A program made the position numbers and the translations under genes. DNA of 64,000 bases, taken from JAJFJD01 sp965228425 (lineage in GTDB: Bacteria > Pseudomonadota > Alphaproteobacteria > UBA8366). The notes under the pieces were generated by a model. That model did not search any database, had not been told where the DNA came from, and saw only the letters and a list, made by a program, of their open reading frames with translations. Numbering within the stretch: position 1 is the first letter of the stretch; each line of letters opens with the position of its first letter. Location of the stretch: positions 2,790,001 through 2,854,000 of the forward strand of contig OZ245815.1 in NCBI GenBank assembly GCA_965228425.1, given 5' to 3'. Below, piece after piece: positions 33,899-41,885 of this stretch.

Positions 33899-34045
33899 CG
33901 GTGGTTATTTTTGCTCCCTCGGCCCGTTGTAGAAACCAAAATATTGACGCTCTTGGTGAATCACTTCACATTAAACGAAATGTAGTACCCTAGTATTACC
34001 GGGTGTAAGTATTTGTCTCTATCATTGGGTGGAAATTGATTTGGG

Positions 34046-35785
34046 ATGTTGGTACTTGGAGAAAGCGCTCGAATTGGTGCGAATAGTGCAAATTCCACAA
34101 GAGAGATTAGCGAATACCGGTGTGACAATGTATTGTACGCATTTTACGATCTGGAGATTTGCTCCGTCTCCTTTGATTTCTTGAATTGGCTATTGCGTGC
34201 GGAGTCCGCCCGCTTGGAGACAGGTGCAAGCGAGTTGCACGTCGTTTTTGTGCCAGGTTGCGATGAAGGTTTCAGCAGCTTTCATCTGTCGACAGACGTA
34301 AAAAACTGGCGCTTGTCGAGCGTTTTGGTCGCTGCTTGCAATTTGATGCCTGCAATTACGGGAGTAACAGTCTGTTACTCCCGGCAACAAGCAGCAGCTC
34401 TCGAATCACAACACCAGGAACGTATGTTTCCACCGGGCTATACGGTTAGCCATTACGATAGCGAGGCCGCGTATTGTGAGGCGTGGCATTCGGCTGTGGA
34501 TGTTTGGCTTCTTGGTGGGTTGCTCGTTCGCCATTTGCGTGGCGATGAAATTCCAGTTTTGCAACCGTCCGAGAAAGCCAAGCGTTTTGTAAAAGATTGG
34601 ATAGCTCAATACGCGGCCGACAAGAAGATCATCGCCTTAACGCTGAGGGAATCGCATCACGCAAAATTCCGGAACGCAAACATCGACGATTGGCTACGTT
34701 TTGCCGCACAGTTGGATCGTGATCGATATGTGGCCGTAATTGTGCGTGACACAGATCAAGTATTTCAATCGCCGGATTCATTTGCTGAGTTTGTAACGTT
34801 CCCGGAGGCTGCGATCGACCTTGAGATCAGGCTCGCGTTCTACGAGGCTGCATACCTAAACCTATTGGTAAACAATGGCCCATTGGCTGCTTGTTATCTC
34901 AATCCCAAAATTCGGTTTCTCGCTTATCGATTTTTCGAGAATACGGACGAGGAAGGAACGGTTCCGTACACACAACTTTATGGCATTCCGTGCGGTGGCC
35001 AACTTCCGATATCAAATGAGTTTCAGCGTATCATCTGGGAAGACGATAACTATGACGTCCTATTTACTTCATTCACCGAGATGGTGGACCAGATAGAATG
35101 GGCGGATGCGAACGATGCATTAGCCTCAAAACTGGTCCGCGGCTCGGTGGGTGTTGAAGACTATATGTCCACCGCCGTCGCGCTTCATTCTGCTAATCAA
35201 CTCCGACAAGCGGAAGACATCTACAAACTGGTGCTCGACCAGGAGCCCGAGTACGCGGCAGCCATGGGTATGCTGGGTTTGATCCGTTATCACGAGCGTC
35301 GCTACCACGAGGCAGTGGATTTGTTTGAAGCAGCGATAAAGATCGACGATGCCGATCCTTCGCACCACTTTAATCTAGGGAATGTCTATGAAGTGCTCGG
35401 TCGCGACGATGACGCGCGAGCGTCCTTCGAGTGTGCGATTGAGTTGGATCCGGATTGTTGGTCTTCCTATGCAAATCTCGCTGCGAATCTGGCCTCGGGA
35501 GACGAGTTGGGCGACGCCCAAATTCAGTATCATGAAGCGCTCGCGAGAGGTGGCCGAGATGCACAGACTTTGTTGGAGTACGCGGTCGTGCTTAAGCGGC
35601 TCGGCCATGCAAAAGCCTCGGTAAAGATTTTCAGGCTCTTGGCGAGGCACTTCGAAAAGCGCAGGATCCGTAGGCTGGCCATGAGCAATAGGGAGATGCC
35701 GGACCTGGCAACTGTTCACAGTTCCCGCCATCGGCGTATCTTATTTCCTGGCCGTCGACCTCTCTCTAGTTTTCGCGAGGGTTGA
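34046..35785 (+). CDS. Uncharacterised protein: conserved N-terminal domain plus TPRs (family member 2)
   Basis: 579 residues from an ATG at 34046. It is paralogous to the proteins at 22821 and 35793. Shared motifs are YAFYDLEICSVSFDF, ELHVVFVPGCDEGF, IALTLRESHHAKFRNANIDDW, VRDTDQV, LEIRLAFYEAAYLNLLVNNGP and GGQLPISNEFQRIIWEDDNYDV. Residues 370-540 hold about five TPR units (YEVLGRDDDARASFECAIELDPD). There is no signal peptide. Placed directly between two GT41 genes, it probably takes part in the same glycosylation process, either as a transferase or as a TPR-carrying partner. Base composition is visibly more A/T-rich than in the metabolic genes of the window. Confidence 0.8.
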   Translation: MLVLGESARIGANSANSTREISEYRCDNVLYAFYDLEICSVSFDFLNWLLRAESARLETGASELHVVFVPGCDEGFSSFHLSTDVKNWRLSSVLVAACNLMPAITGVTVCYSRQQAAALESQHQERMFPPGYTVSHYDSEAAYCEAWHSAVDVWLLGGLLVRHLRGDEIPVLQPSEKAKRFVKDWIAQYAADKKIIALTLRESHHAKFRNANIDDWLRFAAQLDRDRYVAVIVRDTDQVFQSPDSFAEFVTFPEAAIDLEIRLAFYEAAYLNLLVNNGPLAACYLNPKIRFLAYRFFENTDEEGTVPYTQLYGIPCGGQLPISNEFQRIIWEDDNYDVLFTSFTEMVDQIEWADANDALASKLVRGSVGVEDYMSTAVALHSANQLRQAEDIYKLVLDQEPEYAAAMGMLGLIRYHERRYHEAVDLFEAAIKIDDADPSHHFNLGNVYEVLGRDDDARASFECAIELDPDCWSSYANLAANLASGDELGDAQIQYHEALARGGRDAQTLLEYAVVLKRLGHAKASVKIFRLLARHFEKRRIRRLAMSNREMPDLATVHSSRHRRILFPGRRPLSSFREG

Positions 35786-35792
35786 TTGAGCG

Positions 35793-37349
35793 ATGCCCCA
35801 TGATTCGCGGGATCACGCATTGCATTGCTGCTTTGATTTAGAGGTGCGTTCGATCGATAGAGATTTTTTCCCATTTCTTTTGCTTGCGGAATCTCACCGT
35901 CAGGCCTGCGGACTTGATGCGATAAACCTTATCTTTGCGGGTCCAGACCGGTTGCCGGAGGCGCAGGACGCCAAACCCGTGTTGGGCCGTAGGTTTGACC
36001 GAATAACGCGGTCCGGGCGGCTATTGCTGCCAAGCGTGAAAGGGTGGACAGTTTGCGGCTCGCGGCAGGAAGGCATTCGGCTGTTGCATGAAGCAGGGCA
36101 GTTGCCTGTGTCTTGCGAGTTCCCGCTGGACCTTACGATTTGGGACCCGCAGAAGCCTGCCGAAAATTTGGACTTGTTTGCCGAATTGAACGTACTGGAA
36201 ACTGAAGGGCACCGTGTTCCGTCGTTTACGCCAACACAACAGGCTAAAGATTACGTTGAGAGTTGGAGCAACGCGGTTGCGAGAGGGCGACATGTCGTCA
36301 CGATATCGCCGCCATCTGATTGCGTTGATTTGGGCGGGTGGAAGTATGCGATTGAAAATCTGAACCGAGATTCATATTGCCCCGTTGCGTATTTCGATAA
36401 TCCACGGGCCGAACTGTCTAGTTCTCCTACCATAGAGGGATTGGAGTTCTTTCCTGGTACGGAACATTGTCCATCCCTCCGGTTACATTTGTATCGTTCG
36501 GCACTTCTCAACCTAATAGAGAACGATGAAGGAATGGCAATTTGCGCTGTTGATCCAGATATCAACTTTTGGGCATTCGGCTGTCATTTTCCGGAGATTC
36601 TGCAAGAGGGGCCGGCACGGCGAGTATTGGATACACACGAAGAACTACAGACGGTCTGTGGTACTTCGTTCGATCTGACTACGCTCAATATCGGTCTTCA
36701 ACCCAAGAATGATGCATCCAGTCCCGCTTCTGCGGAGACGATGAGTGTGAAGGAGTGGTTTGAAAAGGCTTTGGCATTCCACGCGTCAGGGGCAAGCGGG
36801 ATGGACCGGGCAATCACGATTTATCGATCGATCCTCAATAAAGAACCTAATCATTCTGGTGCGAATGGGATGCTGGGCGTTTGTGCGCTGACGTTCGGAC
36901 GAATCGATGAAGCTATCCAGCTATTGGGAAAGGCAGCGGCGATAGAACCCGATGAATCCGCGTACTATTTTTATCTTGGCGTTAGCTTTCTGCAGAAGCA
37001 AGACAGTAGCAACGCTATTCTGTCGTTCAAGCAGGCAGTGGTTCTCGATCCAGATACACCGGAAGCCTGGGAATATTTGGCTGTTATTTATCGTGAGAAC
37101 GGGCAAGAAGAATTGGCGTCGTCATGTTTCGCGCGTGTCGCGGCGGACGGGCATTGCACAATACAAATGCTGTACGACTACGCTGATTGTTTGGAGCAAT
37201 GCGGTCAGACCGAATCGGCAGCGGACACCTATGAAGTTGCATCGAAACGGTACCTCGAACGTTTGGAGGATGAAGATAATCTAAACTCGATGGTCAGCCC
37301 TATACGGCGACGCCCTTACCTAATCCGAAACGCCTGGTTTTCGAATTGA
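35793..37349 (+). CDS. Uncharacterised protein: diverged N-terminal domain plus TPRs (family member 3)
   Basis: 518 residues, 7 bp after the previous gene and so in the same operon. It is the most divergent of the three paralogues: HCCFDLEVRSIDRDFFPFLLLAES and LRLHLYRSALLNLIENDEGMAIC align with the family's start and its LYE..LNL..N.GP region, but the ITLRES..RNxNI(D/E)DW motif is reduced to VTISPPSDCVDLGGW and NGP is lost. If the N-terminal domain is an enzyme, this copy has probably lost activity. Residues 330-470 hold four TPR units (IYRSILNKEPNHSGANGMLGV and following). Confidence 0.78.
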   Translation: MPHDSRDHALHCCFDLEVRSIDRDFFPFLLLAESHRQACGLDAINLIFAGPDRLPEAQDAKPVLGRRFDRITRSGRLLLPSVKGWTVCGSRQEGIRLLHEAGQLPVSCEFPLDLTIWDPQKPAENLDLFAELNVLETEGHRVPSFTPTQQAKDYVESWSNAVARGRHVVTISPPSDCVDLGGWKYAIENLNRDSYCPVAYFDNPRAELSSSPTIEGLEFFPGTEHCPSLRLHLYRSALLNLIENDEGMAICAVDPDINFWAFGCHFPEILQEGPARRVLDTHEELQTVCGTSFDLTTLNIGLQPKNDASSPASAETMSVKEWFEKALAFHASGASGMDRAITIYRSILNKEPNHSGANGMLGVCALTFGRIDEAIQLLGKAAAIEPDESAYYFYLGVSFLQKQDSSNAILSFKQAVVLDPDTPEAWEYLAVIYRENGQEELASSCFARVAADGHCTIQMLYDYADCLEQCGQTESAADTYEVASKRYLERLEDEDNLNSMVSPIRRRPYLIRNAWFSN

Positions 37350-37601
37350 TATCCCAATTTTCGTTTTCATTTTCCAATTTTGTAAACGTTGAGCGTTTAT
37401 CTAAGATTTGGGGGACTTGCGCTCTCTTTAAAATCGCAAATCTATTTGTTTCTATTATTACTAGATATTTACGTTGATATCTATTGACCAAAGTAAATAG
37501 TATTCATCCTTGATCGTTCGTGGGGAAATCCGACGATAGCTTATTCGGCCGCGGGATTTACAGTGACGTGTCGTTTAACAGAGCAGTGAGTCGTTTATTC
37601 G

Positions 37602-39230
37602 TTGGATTTTCGAACACTCGAAATAGGTGCGGAGGCGATGGGGCAAAGTTTGCATCGTGACGACAACATCGATGCGCCCGCCGAGAATAGCGTCGCGGTT
37701 TTGCGCGTCAGTTTCGATGAACTTGGATCCATATTGCGGAGCAATCCGCGGAGTGGCGAGATATGGATTCGTTATGTGATGGCCGCGGCAATACTTGAAG
37801 ACGTTGAAGGTGCGATTGAGACGGCGTTGGATTGCATAAATCTCGTTCCCGAGCCAGAGCACGTCTTTCTTCCTGTGGCGCGAATGCTTCATTACAACGG
37901 CCACGTTTCGCTCGCGTCCAAAGTTTATAAAGAGATACTCAAGTGCGATCAGCACGCGAAGCAAACCCATAGCGAGCTCCTAATTCACAGATTTCTTCAT
38001 GGGTTCAGCGATGACGATGCCCTTCAGGAATCCGTTAATTGGAACGATAGGTTTATTCGTCCGCTGGTGGTAGCTGGACCATCCGCAGAAACCGACAAAG
38101 ACCCAGATCGCCGGTTGCGAATTGGTTTCGTATCGGTCGATTTTGGCGGCGATCATTCCTTGAACCGAGCAATGGCGCCGTGGTTCACCTATCGTAATCC
38201 AATCGCACATGAGTATATCTGCTATTCAAACGGACCACCGAGTGATCAGGTGCACCCGGTTTTTAGGGAAAATTCTGATGAGTTCTCAAATGTCAGGCAC
38301 CTTTCCGATTGGGAGCTAAACGACCGTATCCGTTCAGATAGGATCGACATACTTGTGGACATGGCGGGGCATATGGATGGCAACCGGTTGACTTCCTATG
38401 CACCCAAGCCAGCGCCAATTATCGCATCCTGGGTTGGTATAGGCTTGGCGACCGGGGTCGAGGTTATCGATTACTATCTAGCGGATGAATATCGCGTGCC
38501 ACCGGATGCGACGGACAAGTACCGTGAGAAGGTAGTTCATTTGCCGGATACTGGAATGCCCTGGTCGGCGCCGAAATCAGCGCCGGACATTGCTCCTCCG
38601 CCAATGTTGAAAATGGGTAAGGTCGCGTTCGGAAACCTCAGTCGGTTGGTGAAGTTCCAACCAGAGACGATCGCGTTGTGGGCCCAAGTGCTGGAGGCAG
38701 TGCCGAATTCCACTTTCACGTTCAAGAATGTCAAGATGGCCGGGAAGAATGTCAGTCGACTCGAAGCGGCATTCGAAAGAGGTGGCGTTTCAAAAGACCG
38801 GCTCATATTTCTGCCATGGTCGGATCAGGCAGACCATCTCAAGGCCTACAACGATATCGATATCGTGCTCGATTCTTTCCCAGAACAGGGAGGTATTTCG
38901 AGTTTAGAGGCGAGTTGGATGGGGGTTCCCGTAATCTCGTACGAGTTTTCGAAATATCGTTGTCACGTTGGCTTGTGGCTTTCCAGTTTACTCGGGTTGC
39001 CGGATCTGGTTGCGACGGAAAAGCAGCAGTTTGTCGATATTGCGCGGAAGCTGGCGGGACGCCCGGATATGTTAGTTGGCCTTCGAAAAGGTCTTAGAAC
39101 AAAACTGATAAAGTCCGCCATCTGCGATGGGACGGTTTTCATGCGCGGTGTGGAACGCGCATTTTCAGAAATGTGGCGCCGCTATTGTGCTGGATTGCCA
39201 CCGATAGGGTTTTCCGTGCCGAAGGAGTGA
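37602..39230 (+). CDS. GT41 glycosyltransferase (SPINDLY-like) 2
   Basis: 542 residues from a TTG, or 530 from the ATG at 37638; neither has a well-spaced ribosome site. A short helical N-terminus of about 150 residues is TPR-like but weak. The GT41 core starts at RRLRIGFVSVDFGG: DILVDMAGHMDGNRLTSYAPKPAP, then KVAFGNLSRLVKFQPETIALWAQVLEAVPNS, then DIVLDSFPEQGGISSLEASWMGVPVIS. The core is complete but diverged from copy 1 (NLSR for SFNR, ISS for VTT), which suggests a different acceptor or donor. It is preceded by 250 bp of A/T-rich DNA and followed closely by the B12-radical SAM gene. Confidence 0.87.
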   Translation: MDFRTLEIGAEAMGQSLHRDDNIDAPAENSVAVLRVSFDELGSILRSNPRSGEIWIRYVMAAAILEDVEGAIETALDCINLVPEPEHVFLPVARMLHYNGHVSLASKVYKEILKCDQHAKQTHSELLIHRFLHGFSDDDALQESVNWNDRFIRPLVVAGPSAETDKDPDRRLRIGFVSVDFGGDHSLNRAMAPWFTYRNPIAHEYICYSNGPPSDQVHPVFRENSDEFSNVRHLSDWELNDRIRSDRIDILVDMAGHMDGNRLTSYAPKPAPIIASWVGIGLATGVEVIDYYLADEYRVPPDATDKYREKVVHLPDTGMPWSAPKSAPDIAPPPMLKMGKVAFGNLSRLVKFQPETIALWAQVLEAVPNSTFTFKNVKMAGKNVSRLEAAFERGGVSKDRLIFLPWSDQADHLKAYNDIDIVLDSFPEQGGISSLEASWMGVPVISYEFSKYRCHVGLWLSSLLGLPDLVATEKQQFVDIARKLAGRPDMLVGLRKGLRTKLIKSAICDGTVFMRGVERAFSEMWRRYCAGLPPIGFSVPKE

Positions 39231-39278
39231 TTTGGCAGATATTTAGGCGCAGTGTTGCGGGACATAAGAGAGAAAAAA

Positions 39279-40871
39279 ATGTTACAAAAAATCCTCCTGA
39301 TCCAACCGCCGGGGCGGTGTCTCATCGGCCGCGACGGCAAGATCACCGAGCGTAAACACTGCCACCCGCCGCTGGGCTTGGCGTATCTCGCGGCCAGTCT
39401 TCGAAATCATGGGTATGACGTCCGTGTGCTCGACATGCTTGCCGAGGGCTACGATGACGAACGCTACACCGAACAGTTCGTCTACTATGGACTCAGTACT
39501 GAATGCGCGCTCGAACGGATCGAGGAGTTCCAGCCGGACTTGATTGGGATCAGTATTCTCTTTTCCAACCTCGCCGCGGAGAGCTATCGACTTCTGAACA
39601 GCATTAAGCGCCGGTTTCCCGACGTTAAGACCGTTTTGGGCGGGCACCATCCTTCAGCAATGCCGCTCACGGTCATGCAAAAACCGCAGGTGGACTTTCT
39701 TCTGACCGGAGAAGCCGATATCACCATCGTGGAATTATGTGATGCCTTGAATGGTAAAGCGGATCTCAATGTGATCCGTGGCCTCTTTTATCGGAAAGAC
39801 GGTGAGGTCGTTGACACGATGAAAGCCGCGACACCGGCTGTGGAAGGGAACGACTTCCGGTACTTTTTTCGCAAGGACGGCCCTAACCCCGGCAACCTGG
39901 AAGAGCTGCCGCTGCCGGCCTGGGACTTGTTTCCGATGGAAGCATATTGGTCTTCGGAGGTGCGCGGAGGCGGCGGCGACGTTCAACGGGAACGGCATGC
40001 GGTGATGGTCTCGACCCGGGGCTGCCCGCATACCTGTTTCTATTGCACATCGCCGCTCATGGGTGGGTACAAAGGGTATCGCAAGCGCACCAATGATGAT
40101 GTCATTAAGGAAATCCATTGGCTGCGCGATGAATTCGGCATTCAGGAAGTGCAATTTCTCGATGACAATTTCTTTGTCTCGGCACCACGGGTCAAAGCGC
40201 TATGCCGGGAGTTGGCGTCGGAGTTTCCGGATTTAGTCTTCAGCGTGCCCGCCGGGACTGAGGTCAATGCGCTCGACGAGGAAATGATCGATCTCTTGGC
40301 GGACGCGAATTTCTATCGGCTCGTATTGGCGATCGAGTCCGCCAATCCGGACATTCAGGACGAGCGCATCGATAAGCGGGTCGATCTGGATCGGCTCCCG
40401 GCTCTGATCGAATACATCAAGGGGAAGGGTCTGGATGTACGGGGATATCTGATGATTGGCTTCCCCGACGAAACACCGGAATCTATTCGCCATACGGCGG
40501 GTTATGCGATGTCGCTTGGGTTGGATGATTTCGCCTTGTCGGTCGTGACCCCGTTACCCGGCACACCCGTTTTCGATGAGGCCATTGACCGCGATTTACT
40601 CGTGGAAAGTTTCAATCCGGACGATATCCGGTATTCCATCTCGTCGATCAAGATCGATGGCATGTCGCCGGACGAGATCGAAACCGTCCGCCGGGATACT
40701 TGGCGTAAACATCAGGAATTGAAACGGGCCCGGCAATCCACCGACGATACCTTGCACCGCCAGTTCGATAGTGCGGACGATTTTGCCAGTGCCGGGTTCA
40801 AGGATAAGAAGAGAGTCGGGTTCAGCGGGTTTGCCGAGGACCAATTCGAAACCGTTGAAAGTGGCGATTGA
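39279..40871 (+). CDS. B12-binding radical SAM enzyme
   Basis: 530 residues from the ATG at 39279. An N-terminal cobalamin-binding domain comes first (KILLIQPPG, PPLGLAYLAASLRNHGYDVRVLD, VLGGHHPSAMP), then the radical SAM barrel with CPHTCFYCTSP (C249, C253, C256) and EVQFLDDNFF, and MIGFPDETPESIRHT further on. Class B radical SAM enzymes of this build often methylate unactivated carbon or phosphorus, or rearrange skeletons; the BchE/Elp3-like layout is general. In a glycan cluster the likely substrate is a sugar or lipid intermediate. It is about 50 bp after the second GT41 gene on the same strand and converges on the SDR gene. Confidence 0.9.
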   Translation: MLQKILLIQPPGRCLIGRDGKITERKHCHPPLGLAYLAASLRNHGYDVRVLDMLAEGYDDERYTEQFVYYGLSTECALERIEEFQPDLIGISILFSNLAAESYRLLNSIKRRFPDVKTVLGGHHPSAMPLTVMQKPQVDFLLTGEADITIVELCDALNGKADLNVIRGLFYRKDGEVVDTMKAATPAVEGNDFRYFFRKDGPNPGNLEELPLPAWDLFPMEAYWSSEVRGGGGDVQRERHAVMVSTRGCPHTCFYCTSPLMGGYKGYRKRTNDDVIKEIHWLRDEFGIQEVQFLDDNFFVSAPRVKALCRELASEFPDLVFSVPAGTEVNALDEEMIDLLADANFYRLVLAIESANPDIQDERIDKRVDLDRLPALIEYIKGKGLDVRGYLMIGFPDETPESIRHTAGYAMSLGLDDFALSVVTPLPGTPVFDEAIDRDLLVESFNPDDIRYSISSIKIDGMSPDEIETVRRDTWRKHQELKRARQSTDDTLHRQFDSADDFASAGFKDKKRVGFSGFAEDQFETVESGD

Positions 40872-40886
40872 TCGGTCGCGACCGCG

Positions 40887-41885
40887 CTAGCGGAGGTCCA
40901 ACTCCTGCATCGTTTTGATGTTGTAGAGTTTGGGATTGGTCATCGGATCTTTGACCGAACCGGCGGCAAAGGCCTCAACAAGACCGGAGGCGGCGCCGGG
41001 AATCGTATGCTGCGGCTGAAACCCCAGTTCGGATTCGATCAACGCAGATGAAATGTGATACGAGCGTAAATCATCCGTCGGTTCAACGGCGATGTCGACT
41101 GAGTTTCCGACCACGCCACGCACCATATCCGCGATATCCATGACGGACCGGTTCTCGTATCCGGCGTTAAACACTTTGCCGTCTATTCGGTCGGTCGTCT
41201 CTTGCAGGCAGTGAATGTACAAATCAGTCATATCTTCGATATGAATGTTGGGCCGCAATTGCGACCCGCCGAAAACACGTATCTTGCCGTTGTTCACCGC
41301 GTGATTGGTCAGGATGTTCACCGTCAAATCCAGCCGCAAGCGGGGTGCGTAACCACAAACCGTCGCAGGGCGAAGAATGAGCGTTGCGAACCCGTCCTCG
41401 CGTTCTTCGTTCAGGACATCTTCACACAACGCCTTGTATTTCGAGTAGTCCGTCAACGGCTCAAGTGGCATATCCTCCGTGACGTCCGGCTCGCTCTTTA
41501 GGCCGTAGACCGACGACGAAGACGCATAAACAAACCGTGTCACGCCGCTTTTCTTTGCCGCCTGAACCAATGGGCGGAACGCATCGAAATTGATCGACCG
41601 GCCCAACTGCGGATCCAACTCGAACGATGGGTCGTTGGAGATGCAGGCAAGATGAATGACCGCGTCGCATCCGGACAATGCATCCGCTACGGCCTCGGGA
41701 TTTCGCAGATCTCCGACAATCTCCCGCAGCGAAGGATTATCCCGAACACTGGCGAGTGGCTCGTGACCATAAAGGTATAGGTCCAGGACATTGACGCCGA
41801 TACCAGCCGTGAGGAGTTTCGGGACCAGCCGGCTGCCCACATAGCCGGCGCCGCCGGTGACCAGTACACGGTTCGGCGCGCTCAC
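40887..41885 (-). CDS. NAD-dependent sugar epimerase/dehydratase (extended SDR)
   Basis: 332 residues. It has the Rossmann motif VLVTGGAGYVGSRLVPKL at the N-terminus, a D-containing second motif LDLYLYGH, DAVIHLACISNDPSF, catalytic Ser/Thr in FVYASSSSVYGL, and the Y-x-x-x-K motif YSKYKALCEDVL. The family converts nucleotide sugars by epimerisation, dehydration or reduction. It overlaps the HldE-like gene upstream by 4 bp, so the two are coupled. In the ADP-heptose pathway the corresponding gene would be the epimerase HldD, but this protein's sequence alone does not prove that substrate. Confidence 0.9.
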   Translation of the reverse strand: MSAPNRVLVTGGAGYVGSRLVPKLLTAGIGVNVLDLYLYGHEPLASVRDNPSLREIVGDLRNPEAVADALSGCDAVIHLACISNDPSFELDPQLGRSINFDAFRPLVQAAKKSGVTRFVYASSSSVYGLKSEPDVTEDMPLEPLTDYSKYKALCEDVLNEEREDGFATLILRPATVCGYAPRLRLDLTVNILTNHAVNNGKIRVFGGSQLRPNIHIEDMTDLYIHCLQETTDRIDGKVFNAGYENRSVMDIADMVRGVVGNSVDIAVEPTDDLRSYHISSALIESELGFQPQHTIPGAASGLVEAFAAGSVKDPMTNPKLYNIKTMQELDLR

